Source: Dugong dugon (taxonomy: Eukaryota > Chordata > Mammalia > Sirenia > Dugongidae). Taken from it: a stretch of DNA of 64,000 bases. The translations under genes and the position numbers were made by a program. The DNA lies in NCBI GenBank assembly GCA_030035585.1, contig CM057480.1:4209001-4273000 (forward strand), given 5' to 3'. Below, piece after piece: positions 52,651-63,977 of the stretch. A model generated the notes under the pieces. That model had not been told where the DNA came from, ran no database searches, and saw only the letters and a program-made list of their open reading frames with translations. How positions within the stretch are numbered: the stretch's first letter is position 1; each line of letters starts with the position of its first letter.

Positions 52651-54904
52651 AAAGGACCTCTTCCCATAAGTAGAGATCCAGTATAACCTCATCTTTTTTA
52701 AAAAATGAAATCACCATTTTTCTTCAGGCCTATGGCTTTCCTTTCCTTTTTGAACTGAAATTTCCATCATTAGGCTAAAGCCTTTGAGTAAGTATACTGT
52801 CTATATGCAAACAGTCACTGAGAAAGTTTCCACGTATTCAGAGAGAAAAGGGAAGAGACACGGAAACAGCTGTTTCTCTTTGACAATGTAGCCTGAATGG
52901 GCTCATCTGCTTAGCTCACTGGAAACATGGAATGCAGAAAACAGGGTTCCCCAGAGATTGCATAACATATAATCGATACAGGAGTTGGAGGAGGTAAAAT
53001 ACAGCTGTTGAGACACTGCCCAAGGAGTAAAGCTGAAGGGTGGTGACTTTATCAGGGAATTTCCGAGCCACTGGAGACACAATGATGTGATTGAGTGGAA
53101 AACAAACAAACAAACCCAGAAGGCTACTAATGATCAAGTTTGCCCACTTTCTCCCCTTCGCCTAGAGCAGCCCAATGATATGAACAAGTACAGATGGCTA
53201 AAGCAGGCAGCCAACGGTCTATCTACCTTCTTTGATCCTTTCTGAAATTACTCTTACAGCTGCGCTTTCAAGACATGGAATTTTCTAGTGAATGTGGTAT
53301 TCAAGACGGCCATTTACCATAGGACTAGCAGAGTTAATACAAAAACAACAAATTAAAAATAAATTAGAAAAGAATTTTAAAAAATTTTAATAAAAGAGAT
53401 AAATTCAATCGTGCTATGAAGAGAGATTTTCCGATGCATGGCAATATATTTTGACCTTCTGAGTCAACAAAGAAATCTACTTAGGGTTTCAGAAAGAAGA
53501 TTCTAGAGAGTCAATCCCATATAAATACTAACTGTACAAGTCAGGAATGTACAGCTGAGTGTTAAAAATAAATATCTCTTTGTTCTTGTATGAACCAAAG
53601 GACATTAATAATCTGGAATGATTTACAACAGAATTACAAAGAATATTGCTATAAAAGCAGTAGCTTTCTGGAGATCTAGTCAAAGAAAAATCTAATGGCT
53701 CTCTCCCCTTAATTATAAAAGAAATTAACACACATTGCCGATAGCCTTGAAAATAAAAAAAGTATGGGGAAGAAAACAAAAATTGCCCTCCACTACTGTC
53801 AACATTATTAGGTATTTTCTTTCTGTTACAAAATAGAAAGTTTGACTATAATTGGTACTAGGTGCTAAGCCATTTGCATTTTGTGAATTATTAATCTTTT
53901 AAACCAATATACACTCCTTTTGGCATTAAAATGTTTAAAACTACCAATGTCACAAAACAATCTGTATATAAATTTTTGAATGAGAAACTTATTTGTACTG
54001 TAAACTTCCACCTAAACCACAATAAAATTTTTTTCAATGTTTAAAATTATTGTTGACTCTGAGCACAGTGATTCTTCTATGACACTATTCTATCAACATT
54101 AAAATCAAATACTTAATTAAAGTACTCCAGGCTCTATCACTTGGGTCTTCAGTATGTAGCATGATCAATATTATCTAAAATCTTTGCCATTTATGATATA
54201 TTTCTTAGTAAGAGATTACATGGATAGTGTGTTTATATGTGTATACAGGTCATGTAACCTGGGAAGTGTAATAAGAATGTGGTGAACTGATTTTAAGGCT
54301 ATCTACTGAGTTTGCCCCAGCTATCCTGTCAAGTCAAAAAATAAGTGACACTAGCCTCCCAGCTAAGCAGGAAACTTGAGCACAAATGAGCAGTATGAAC
54401 AAAGAATTTCAGGTATCTAATTGGCTCCCCTGCAGCCATAGCCCACTCTGGAGGTCTGATCTGTGGTCTCCTCCTAATTCCAGAGGATTTGTCTATGATA
54501 TTCCCTGGAATATTAAGTCTTAAAGTTTTCCTGTCCTTCATATCGACTGTTGTAACATGTATTCCCAGGTGTACAAAAATATCAACTGCAGAAAATACTT
54601 CAGTTGAACCAAACACACTTGTTTTTTCCAGTTACCATTGTTTGCAAACTCTTCCTCAGCTAGGCTCAACCAGCCCAAAGAGAAGGGCTTGCTTTCATCC
54701 TGTAAATGTTTAGAGGGGAGAGGGATACACATACAGAATAGTACTGCAATGTGGTAATGGAAGAAAGAACAGAAGAAAGGTCCCTAACTCAACCGAAGAG
54801 GCAGTGGAAAACAAAACAAACAAACAAACAACAACAAAAAAAAAAACGACCCACAGATCATCTAAACTTCTCTGAGTGTATTAGCTTGGGATCTTTGCTT
54901 TAAA
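52651..54904. other. repeat-poor unique DNA
   Basis: No repeat identified with confidence. GGGTTCCCCAGAGATTGC near 52946 may be the edge of an old LTR. The 95-codon minus frame (54616-54329) and the 74-codon plus frame overlap and lack domains. AAAC repeats occur at 53098-53116 and 54813-54846. Confidence 0.35.
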
Positions 54905-55072
54905 GATGACTGGCCTCTCAGTGGCTAAGAGCCATGACAAGCTATGGCTGCTAACCAAAAAGTCGGCAGTTTAAATCTACCAGCTGCTCCATGGAAACCC
55001 TGTGGGGCAGTTCTACTCTGTTCCATAGGATCATGCTATCGAATCAATGGCAAGGGGTTTGGTTTTTGGTTT
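54905..55072 (+). mobile_element. AfroSINE, short form, with small head insertion
   Basis: CAGTGGCTAAGAGC, then about ten extra bases, then TATGGCTGCTAACC, GTCGGCAGTTTAAATC, GTGGGGCAGTTCTACTC and a deleted tail (CATGCTATCGAATC). Ends in a GGTTTTTGGTTTTT tail. Confidence 0.85.
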
Positions 55073-56377
55073 TTACTATGGAATAGATTGCTTGCGCCTC
55101 TAAGGAGCCTGCAGGTCAGTATCATGTAAGACAATTGCTTCTAGAAATGTGATTGGTTAAAAAAACTAATTTTCAGCTTCTTGTTTATCTGTGACTTGAT
55201 TTTACTGAATGATGAACAAAGGCAAGTGGCAGGATAGTAGACTCTTTTACCTGGAAACCTCTCTCCCATCACAAGTAGGGAAGTCAGATAGTACGTGGAA
55301 TCCTATTGACCCATTGAGCAAAAGGAGTGTTTTGACCTTCTTGGACACTTTGTTCCTTTGTAACTCACTATTCATTCTGCCACATTACCAGCTGTGGCTC
55401 ACGGATTAAGGGCTCAAGGCTTATTTCTGGCAAGCTCAGTTGACACTCTAGAGACCCATGCGGCCCCAGTAAATAATAAAATATAAGAAGTTCCTGGGAT
55501 ACCTGATGAAACATTTACTTCAGTGTGGACCGAGCTAAGTCATCACCACCTTTTGTGAGCAAATGAAGAGCTTACAAAACAGCACCTAACTGATGTCCCA
55601 GAGGCAACAACTCCACCCAACACATAGAATAATTCACGGGAAACTGTATATACGCAGGTTTCAGGGAAATATTGGTGAACGACCCTTCTATCTTTACACC
55701 GTATCACGTTACAGCTTTCATAATGCATTGCGAAAAAATGCCATGCTCAACGAAGTCCTTCAAAATTGCTGCCAAGTCCATCAGCTGTCTTGGATTCCTC
55801 ACATGTATTTTAATATTGTGTCCTCTACCTTCTCAAAATAGCAAAATCCTTAGGCAAAGGGGATGGTGAAAAATGAGGGGATTCAAAAATTTATGGAAGA
55901 TGCAAAATGGAGGAAGTAATTTATTAACAAGGCAAGTTATTAATATTTTGCTTCCATTTTTGAAAATCCACCATTAATAGGATGAAAACACAAATCTCAG
56001 ATTGGTTCTCTAGATAAACAGGAAACCAGAGGTTGCTGTCATGTGAATCTGTGCTCACTACGGCACTAAATATTTGGAATTCCAGCAATCACTATCCTGG
56101 ATAAAGAACAGGATCACTCTGACTGATGATCACCTTGTGCTTTTGAGCAAATTCTATACTTTTCTGAGCCCTGAAGCTTCAAAAATGTGTTCATCCAAAA
56201 CTCAAAGATAAAAGCTGCTCCTAAATGCTCAACAGCATAACTATAACAACTATGTCTAGACCTCAATGCCAGACCACTATTATTAGGGTTTTCTTTCTTT
56301 GTGGAGCTGTCATTGTGGGGTTATACCATAAGCTTGCTCATCTCATGACCCCTCAGATGGATGCCATGGATCTCTTT
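55073..56377. other. repeat-poor unique DNA
   Basis: No transposon recognised. Plus frames of 60-82 codons near 55593-55869 overlap in different phases with a minus frame, so none stands out. Confidence 0.35.
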
Positions 56378-56497
56378 CATTAAAGGCTGTAATCATTTCA
56401 GAAGCAATGTGCCACATCTTTCTCCAAGGGAGCAGCTGGTGGGTTCAGACTGCCAACCTTTTGGTTAGCAGCTGAGAGCTTAACCACTGTGACACCC
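56378..56497 (-). mobile_element. AfroSINE, long form, 3'-truncated
   Basis: AAAGGCTGTAATCATTTCAG, GTGCCACATCTTTCTCC, GAGCAGCTGGTGGG and CTTTTGGTTAGCAGC. The tail half of the SINE is missing. Confidence 0.8.
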
Positions 56498-56599
56498 TAA
56501 ATTTGGGCTTCTAGTCTCCTAAGCTGTTCATTAATTTCTGTCCATTAAAGCCACTCACCTGTGACATTTCTGTTATGGCAGCACTAGTAAACTAAGACA
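56498..56599 (+). mobile_element. MaLR-type LTR, 3' end only
   Basis: GGGCTTCTAGTCTCC, ATTAATTTCTGTCC, AAAGCCACTCACC and GGCAGCACTAGTAAACTAAG, ending AAGACA, match the last 100 bases of the LTR at 24756-25322. Confidence 0.65.
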
Positions 56600-56772
56600 A
56601 ATGCATTTAAGAATTTGCAGAAAGCCTAGAATCTGGATCTCTCATCCTCAAGTCTAGGCCCCTTCCCCAGCAAGCAATGGCTGTATGAGGAAGTGGTTTT
56701 CATAACAAATTCACAAATGGACAACACAACCCACATTACATCTTGATTATCATATGCCTGTCCCTTAGCTTG

Positions 56773-57767
56773 AAGATCTCCTAAGCATTAGTGAGTTGAA
56801 ATGGACTGGTATTGGCCATTTTGAATAGGACAATCATATGGTCTACTGTGCTAGAATGGCAAATTGAAGAGGAACAGTATCCCATTCATTGTTCAAAAGA
56901 ACATTTCAAGATCTATCCTGAAGCACACGCCGTCAGTGATAGGATAATATCCATACGCCTACAAGGAAGACCAGTTAATATGACTATTAATTCAAATTCG
57001 TGCACCAACAAGTAATGCCCAAGATGAAGAAATTGGAGACTTACCAACTTCTGCAGTCTGGAATTGATCAAACGTACAATCAAGATGCACTGATTATTAC
57101 TAATGATTGGAATGAGAAATTGGAAACAAAGAAAAAGGAACAGTAATGGGAAAATACAGCCTTGGTGATAGAAACGATGCCATAGATCGCATGAAGGAAT
57201 TTTGCAAGATCAAAGACCTATTCATCAGAAATACCTTTTTTCAGTAACATAAATTGTGACTATACACATAGACCTTGCCAGATGGAATACGCAGGAATCA
57301 TAGCAACTACATTTGTGGAAAGAGATGACGGAGAAGCTCAATATCACCAGTCAGAATAAGGCGAGGGGCCAAATGTAGAACAGACCATCAATTGCTCATA
57401 TGCAAGTTCAAGCTGAAGCTGAAGAAAATTAAGACAAGCCCACAAGAGCTAAATTACAACCATGTGTATATCCCATCAGAATTTAGAGATCATCTCAAGA
57501 ATAAATTGGACGCACTAAACACTAATGACTGAAGACCAGACAGAGACTCCGTCTCACATACTTTGGACATGTTATCAGGATGGTGAAGTAAGAGGGTCAG
57601 CAAAAAAGAGGAAGACCCTCGATAAGATGGATTGACACAGACGCTGCAACAATGGGCTCAAACATTGCAATGTTTATGAGGATGGTGCAAGACCAGGTAG
57701 TGTTTCATTCTGTTGTACAGAGGGTCTCTATGAGTCGAAACCAACTAGACAGCACCTAACAACAACT
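56773..57767 (+). mobile_element. RTE (BovB-like) endonuclease plus 3' end, RT deleted
   Basis: The sense strand starts in the endonuclease (ISELKWTGIGHF), passes AVSDRIISIRLQGRPVN and continues through later endonuclease segments (GATTGGAATGAGAAATTGG, CCATAGATCGCATGAAGG, AATTTAGAGATCATCTC). Near 57538 it jumps to the terminal part (CTTTGGACATGTTATCAGG, AGATGGATTGACACAG, CAGCACCTAACAACAAC). The reverse transcriptase is missing. The breakpoint differs from that of the copy at 15072-15730, so the two deletions arose separately. Multiple stops. Confidence 0.88.
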
Positions 57768-58079
57768 AGCCAACATAATCCTGTTAGAGTCCACCATTTC
57801 TTTAAAGTAAATATAGAAATGCATTTATTAGCATGTGATTTGTGGTAATCACTGTCCAAAGTACTTTGTAAAGAATTTTCTTGAGCAAGTCTGGGCCTCA
57901 ATTGTTGACACTTTATAAAGAAGATTTAGATTAGGAGGTCTATTAAGACCCTTCCAGCTCTAAGATTATGTGATGGAGTGACTTGAAATTCCAACTTGAA
58001 ACATAAGGCTAAGTTAAAAACTCACCTCCTTTCTGAAAGAAAGCACTTAAATTCAACCATGTCTTCCCCACTTTGCACA
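57768..58079. other. unique DNA, no feature seen
   Basis: Nothing recognised. Confidence 0.3.
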
Positions 58080-58636
58080 TGTTGGCTGAGGCTGGTTTCT
58101 CTAGAAATCAAAACCAGTGAAGTGGATAAATGTATATAGAGAGGGAGAGAGGGAGAGAGAGAGAGAGATTTATCTCAAGAAAATGGCTCACTCGGTTGTA
58201 GAGGCTGGCAAGTCCCAAGTCCACAGGTCAGGTGTCAGGCTGGAGGCTTCTCCTAACTCACTTATCTGCAGGGACTGATGAACCCAAGACCAGTAGGTCA
58301 GATGGCAGGACATTGGCTCATGGGCTGCGGAAGCTGATGAATCCAAGATCCACAGGCAATATGGCAGGCTGCTGGCTCAAGGCCCAAGAACTGGAGGTCA
58401 GATAATGATGAATCAGATGTAGGATACACAGCAAGTGACAGAACTTTGCCAGAATGTCCATGTCCATATATATATATATATTGGATGCAGGCCACATCCC
58501 CGAGGAAACTGCCCTTACAACTGATTGACTCATCACATCAGATCACATCATGGAGGATGACTATATCATCACATAACTGCTAAAACACTGAGAATCATGG
58601 CCAAGCCAAGTTGACAAACCACCGTAACTATCATAC
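58080..58636 (-). mobile_element. MaLR-type LTR, antisense, near complete
   Basis: Same family as 29543-30015: TGAGGCTGGTTTCTCTAG, GAAAATGGCTCACTC, CTTCTCCTAACTCAC, GAGAATCATGGCCAAGCC and CGTAACTATCATA. It is expanded by a GAGAGGGAGAG repeat (58138-58168) and a partly repeated GATGAACCCAAGACC / GATGAATCCAAGATCC unit at 58276 and 58336. A short TA repeat lies at 58466-58482. Confidence 0.65.
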
Positions 58637-58799
58637 ATGTGATGGAATGCTCTCATGCCACCTTAACTTGTCACAGTTCAAGGTAACATACTTGGATTAA
58701 ATGTCACCACAGAGAAGTATTTCCACCCCTAGGCCATTGATTTACTATCTGCTGCTGCTTCTTTTGAAACCATTTGGCCATACCTATGCTTGATATCTC

Positions 58800-58945
58800 T
58801 AATTACTAAATGGTCCTTGTAGAACATAAGCTTTGGGAGGGTAGAAGTTTTGCCTGTTTGGTTTATTGCTGAATCACTAGCACCTAAAATGGAGCCTGGA
58901 AATATAAGAAGTGTAATAAATATTTATTAAATGATGAAGAATAAA
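58800..58945 (+). mobile_element. L2 LINE 3' end
   Basis: GAACATAAGCTTTGGGAGGG, GTTTATTGCTGAATCACTAG, AAAATGGAGCCTGG and AATAAATATTTATTAAATG are L2 3' end wording. Confidence 0.6.
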
Positions 58946-59030
58946 TGGTTTATTAACAAATTATTTTAAACCAGAGATAGAAAGACCAACCAAGGCACTA
59001 GGTTATTTATCCATTTCTATTATTCACTTA

Positions 59031-59240
59031 GGGAGCCTTGGTGACTCAAGTGGTTTGTGATTGGCTGCTAACCCAAAGGTTGGCTGTTGGAACCCACCCA
59101 GTGGCTCCGTGGGAGAAAGACTGGTGACCTTCTCCTACAGTGATTACAGCCAAGAAAACCCTATGGGGCAGTTGTATTCTGTTGCCTGGGGTCATCGCTA
59201 TGAGTCGGAACTGACTCTATGGCACCTAACAACAACAAAA
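59031..59240 (+). mobile_element. AfroSINE, long form, with RTE-type terminus
   Basis: GGGAGCCTTGGTGACTCAAG, GTTGGAACCCACCC, GTGATTACAGCCAAG, CCTATGGGGCAG and CGCTATGAGTCGGAACTG, then GGCACCTAACAACAACA. The last bases are identical to the RTE 3' end. Confidence 0.9.
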
Positions 59241-59871
59241 ATATTGTATACAGATTAGTAAAATGTCTCTTTCAGTTCTAGTTACAGCATTTCCTTTCCT
59301 AGAACTCAAACATACTTCTCTGGATAGGGCTAGAACAGATTTACATGAAAGTAGGTACCTTGTGCCTGTGATTATTTACCCCTTCCGATGACAGTGACAT
59401 TGGCCACATGTGGCTCTTGAGCACTTGAAATGTGGCTAATCTGAATTAAGATATGGGGTCACTATGAGTCAGAATCTACTCGCTATGAGTCGGAACCTTC
59501 ATCTAGAAACACACTATCTTATTTTCTAGTCAGCAGTAACCACTGCTTTAACCAACAGCAGTAACCTAATGCCAACTAGTCCTAGTGAGGAACTGGGAAA
59601 ACGTGGTCTAAAAAAGGAAAGGTTTCTCTTAGAAAAAGGAAGAGGATGTGCCTGGAAAGCTCAGGACTGAAAGGAGTTCCTACGATGGGTGGCAGACGGG
59701 GGTGAAGAGTTAGCTTTGAGCAGCTGTAATCCGAGGGCAAGACCTCAGGGATCTGAGTGGATAGAAATAGAAAAGTCTTCAGGCTTACTTTTACCGAGTT
59801 CTAACTTCGGTAAGCCAAACTGATCTCCCTTTGGATTAAACTTCTAGCCGGGTCTATGTGCAGTTAAAACC
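59241..59871. other. unique DNA with old repeat trace and SINE scrap
   Basis: GGCCACATGTGGCTCTTGAG and ACTTGAAATGTGGCTAATC (59402-59440) match a well known ancient mammalian repeat whose family I cannot assign. It is followed by an AfroSINE tail scrap with a doubled CTATGAGTC (59456-59496). Confidence 0.4.
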
Positions 59872-60014
59872 CGTAAAACAAAACCCATTGCCACTGAACT
59901 GATTCCAACTCATAGCGACCCTATAGAACAGAGCAGAACTGCCCCATAGGGTTCCCAAGGAGCGGCTGATGGATTCGAACTGCCGACCTTTTGGTGAGGA
60001 GCTGAGATCTTATG
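59872..60014 (-). mobile_element. AfroSINE, short form, head truncated
   Basis: AAACCCATTGCCACTGAAC, CTCATAGCGACCC, GCCCCATAGGGTTCCCAAGG and GGATTCGAACTGCCGACC, ending at GCTGAGATCTTA. Confidence 0.87.
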
Positions 60015-61059
60015 TGGAAAATCTGAAAATCTGAAGATGTTTCTCACCCTTTCTCATTGCTACAGCAGAGTCTAAATTCCATTTCCAGAGAGAGAAAATG
60101 AAGCACAAAATACATAATAGACTTGTTGAGGGCCCCTTACTGATGAAACTGATCTTAGAATTTCAGTCTCTAAATGCCATCTTATACCCATGCAACTTGC
60201 TTGCTTTCCTGTAATGCCTGGAATCCCCAAGACCGAGTGAATGCTGACTATTTGACACTCTGTGTGAGTGTGCTGCCACCTTCCAGATTCCACCTGTTTA
60301 ACCTGTGCTAGCCCTTCCCTCCTCCTCAGGTCAGCCAGAACATCCAGTACCGAAGGGAAGAAAATGAACTTGTAATGAAATCCGTGAACCCCTGCAAGTG
60401 CCGACCGTCTCTGGAGAGTATTCGAGAGAAAACTATGCATGCTTTAAATTATTCCTCAGGATTTAAATTATTGAAAATCACTCGGAAATCTTGCTTGGGG
60501 GATGCTATCTACTCATCAATGAATTTTTACGACTTCACACAAAAGCTATTCTTGGAAGCTGAGCAAAGATGTTGGATGAGCTTACGTGGTAGATTCTTGG
60601 GTTGCGTTCTATTTAACAAGCATTTATTACGGATTATTCTTTGTCTGGCTTCAAATGAGGAGAGACCCAGAGCTCCAGAATGAGCTTCTAGAGACTCAGA
60701 GTGGACTAGCGTTCCAGATTGGTTCCAGGTGAATGGAATATGGGAAATGTGGGTTCAAAGCCCACTATTACTAGTTCGTGTTAGTCAGAGGCTGTGTTAG
60801 CCCTGGGTGAACTCCTGAGCAATGACCAGGGAAGAGCTGAGGACACTCAGGAACTCTTTAATAATCCAAGTTGATCAAGCTCTCTTGCCCCATCCTCATG
60901 TTTCTGCTTCCCTTAAGAATCTGTTGCTGAATATGTTACTGAATAGGTTGCTTTCACTCAGTCACCTCCAATTCATTTTTTTTTCTAAAAACTTCAACTG
61001 GGTTTTTGCCCCCACATGCCACCAAAACTGCTCTTGAAAGATCAACAATAGCGTCTATG
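60015..61059. other. repeat-free DNA with exon-like open frame
   Basis: No transposon recognised. CCCTTCCCTCCTCCTCAG (60312-60329) is a good splice-acceptor context. Just after it, a plus frame stays open to the TGA at 60681 (about 117 codons; ATG at 60375). CCAGGTGAAT at 60726 is donor-like. The protein (VNPCKCRPSLESIREKTMH region) matches nothing I know. A 122-codon minus frame (60440-60072) overlaps. An exon of an unknown transcript is possible but unproven. Confidence 0.25.
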
Positions 61060-61690
61060 TGCAAAATTCAATGGATTCTTGGCTCTCCCTCCCTCCCTCC
61101 TTTTCTCAGCTGTGTTTGACAGAGCTGAACATTCTGGCCTTCTTAAAAACAGCCACCTCTCTTTCTCACTCACCGTAAGAGGTTCCTTCTTCTTTCCGTT
61201 CCGAAAGGCCGGTTTCTCTACATTTGATGCCAGGCCTTGTTCTCCTTGCCTTGGTGATTTTACCCATTTCTGAGACTTTAAAAAGTCACCCTGTACCGAC
61301 AAGAACAAAAAGGATGTTTCTGTCTTAAATCGGTCCTCTGTAGGCCAGAATTATGTATCAAACAGATACTTCATCTCTCCACTGGGAAGTCATATCTGGA
61401 TTTCAAATTAACTGGTCTAAAACGGAAATCTTAATTTTCCTGTTTTCTTCCCCGTAGCTGTTCTCCTTCTTGTCTTTCCCATCTAGTTAAATGGCGTCAA
61501 CACGCACCAGTTGCTGAAGTCTAAAACCAAGCACCATCTTCCTTTACCCCCATCCCCAATCTACTGCATCAATAAGTTATGTCAACTTCACTTAGCGAGC
61601 CGTCTCTAACATACCTAGTTCTCCTCACTGCTACTGCCAACGCTTTCGTCCAGGGTATTCTCATCGTTTGTTTGTTGGGTATGTTAAGCA
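61060..61690 (+). mobile_element. L2 LINE ORF2 (reverse transcriptase) remnant
   Basis: The plus frame has LFSAVFDRAEHSGLL, the L2/CR1 reverse-transcriptase block, and the DNA continues in L2 order: GGTCTAAAACGGAAATC, GTCTTTCCCATCTAG, AAATGGCGTCAACACGCACC and CCCAATCTACTGCATCAAT. Frames are broken by indels. Same part of L2 as the copy at 40110-40760, extending farther 3'. Confidence 0.7.
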
Positions 61691-61789
61691 GGAGGACGGA
61701 CACTTTTTTTCTTCCTCACATGCAAGTCACCTTCATACTAGTTAGTCCTGCCCTCTACCCAAACCCCGGCCCCTCCCTTTCCTTTAGCC

Positions 61790-61813
61790 CAACCCCGTTG
61801 CCATCAAGTGGAC
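61790..61813 (-). mobile_element. AfroSINE tail scrap
   Basis: CAACCCCGTTGCCATCAAGTG only, followed by a T run. Confidence 0.5.
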
Positions 61814-61852
61814 TTTTTTTTTCCTTTGCTACCTTTTTCCTATCAATACTTT

Positions 61853-62060
61853 TGGAGTCCCTGTGTGGTACAAACAGTTAACACACTCAGCTGCTGATTA
61901 AGAGGCTGGAGGTTCAAGTCCGCCCAGATGTGCCTGGAAAGAAAGTCCTGGTGATCTCCTTCTGAACAACCAGCCATGAAAACCCTGTTGGGCACCGTTC
62001 TACTCTGACACACATGGGGTCGCCTTGAGTTGCAATCAACATGAATGATGGCAACTGGTA
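61853..62060 (+). mobile_element. AfroSINE, TCTGACACACATGGGG form
   Basis: GGAGTCCCTGTGTGGTACAA, CTGCTGATTAAGAGGC, GGTTCAAGTCCGCCC, AAGTCCTGGTGATC, TCTGACACACATGGGG and GTCGCCTTGAGTTGC. The 119-codon minus frame over it is antisense. Confidence 0.88.
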
Positions 62061-62709
62061 TCAGCGCCTTTAACCCCCGTACATTCCCAGAGGCCGCCGG
62101 CTCTCTCATTGCTCTCCCCTGATCCTGACTTCTCACTATGGCTCCCCTTGAGCCGGACAGAACTCCATAACCCTGACTTCCCCTCACTCCTCCTTCCTCC
62201 ATCCATACTCTGACTCCCTGAAGGTTAAGTCAACTCTTCCGTTAAGAAGGAGCCTCTCATTCTTCTGAAATAATCCTTAATTTTAGTAACTGTGGAACCT
62301 ATGACACAAAAAGCAAACACATTCCCATAAAGGCACATGGCTTATCCTACTCTTTACTTTAATGGGCCTTTCACAAATTCTACCAAGAGGATAGAAAAAC
62401 AGTTGTCTTTATATATAAGATATTTCAATAAAATGTAGGTGGCCTTTAGTAACAGATATATTGAGATAGAGATACAGATTTGAGAGTAAGAATGGAAATA
62501 TACCTTTAGGACCCTCTGGTTCCACCTCCATGCTTTAGAGATGAAGACATTTAACCCCAGGGACTACCGGGCTCAGAGTCCCACAGTGTGTAGACAGCCG
62601 TGTGGGGCCAGATTCCTGATCTCCTGGGGTTGCTGCTCTTTCCAAAAGGCCCAGTTGCCTCCATTGCAATTAAATTTTATAAGATTAGTTTGAAGTACGC
62701 TAGATTTAG
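62061..62709. other. unique DNA, no gene seen
   Basis: Nothing recognised with confidence. Confidence 0.3.
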
Positions 62710-62960
62710 CAAGTAAATACTTAATACTAATAGTATATGTATTGCTTGCTTCAACATTCAAGGCATTGGCCTAAGCATGTTACATATACTGACTCATCTA
62801 ATTCTTATTTTAAAAAAAAAAGAGAGATGTAAGTTAAAATTAGCATGCCTATTTTATGGATAAGGAAATGGATACCCAGAGAGATTCTGAAATTGCTCAA
62901 TGGCAGAGCACAGTGATGACATTGCTGGTCAAACTGGGATTATGAGCTCCACCAATGAGG
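62710..62960 (-). mobile_element. MIR, antisense
   Basis: GTATTGCTTGCTTCAAC, ATGTTACATATACTGACTC, TATTTTATGGATAAGG, CCCAGAGAGATTCTG and AATGGCAGAGCACAG in MIR antisense order. An A run interrupts at 62812. Confidence 0.65.
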
Positions 62961-62989
62961 CTGAAATCTCAAGCAATGCCAAGAGCATC

Positions 62990-63092
62990 AATCACAGCTA
63001 ATATTCACTTAGCACTTGTTCTGTTCTGGGCATTGCAAACCACCCTTTACCTGCATGATTTCCTCTACCCCTGTGTAACCCAAATGTCACCT
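62990..63092 (-). mobile_element. MIR 3' fragment, antisense
   Basis: CACAGCTAATATTCACTTAGC, CTGTTCTGGGCATTGC and TTTACCTGCATGATTTCC. Confidence 0.5.
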
Positions 63093-63841
63093 GCAGACGC
63101 ACCATGATTGACGACAAACCCTGATTGCACCTGCAGTAGGAAACCCAGAATTCCAGCGGAGTTTCTCATGGAATCTCTTATGTCGTTTACTCTTCTCTAG
63201 GCAGACATCTGGTAAGCAGTCCTTCACCAGAGTCACATGAACCCAAGATGCTTTCTGGACAGTCCGTTACTGAAATTTGTGCATAACGGGGGTACACTGC
63301 AGTGCAACAGAAGTAGTCAGAATCAACTTGCCAGCAACTGACACCACCATGCATTGCAGTACGCCGTTCAGTGCCCATTGCAGCAAACAGACTAAAGCTG
63401 GTTCTTAGACAGCCACTTTCTTAAGAAGGCCTCCAGCTACTCTCTCTGGCTTAGAGCCCCCAAAGACCCCACCTTCCTCATCCTTCTCTACTCCTATTTG
63501 AAATATTCTTATTTATTATGAAAAGCAATGTAATCTTCTTTATTTCACAGATTGTCTTTCTTACCATGCCTTGAGGCTGATATTGTCACAGGCAAATGTC
63601 CCATCATTTTGTTTTGCTAAACAAAAGGTTACCTGCTCCAGATGAAATGACAACCTTCCCTTAGGGGGTAGAGCTTCCTGCAGTCAGCTGTGGTTTTAAA
63701 TAACAGGCTTCCCCCCCCCCCCGCCTTTCCTCTTCCCTCTGCTATTCTTGTAATAACCTTATAACGCAGAAATGATCGTCCACATGCTAGCATAGAAGAG
63801 ATGGAAGTCTGGGAGGTTAAATGACTTATCTACGGTTACCC
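63093..63841. other. unique DNA with C homopolymer
   Basis: A 12-base C run at 63711-63722. A possible SINE tail scrap (GAATCAACTTGCCAGCAACTG) lies near 63322. No gene. Confidence 0.35.
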
Positions 63842-63977
63842 AAAACAAACAAACAAACCAAACCCGTTGCTGTCAAGTCGATTCCTACTCATAGCGACCT
63901 TATGGGACAGAGTAGAGCTGCTCCATAGGGTTTGGTTAGCAGCCTGAGCTCTTAACCACTGCACCACCAGGGCTCCT
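63842..63977 (-). mobile_element. AfroSINE, short form, internal deletion
   Basis: AAACCCGTTGCTGTCAAGTC, CTCATAGCGACCTTATGGG and TGCTCCATAGGGTTTGG, then directly TTAGCAGCCTGAGC and CACTGCACCACCAGGGC. About 40 bases between GGGTTT and GGTTAGCAG are missing, a deletion at short shared GGTTT-type sequence. Preceded by an AAAC repeat. Confidence 0.88.

Noticed and set aside
61843..62202. 119-codon minus-strand ORF
   Set aside because: Mostly antisense to an AfroSINE, with the rest unique and without domain.
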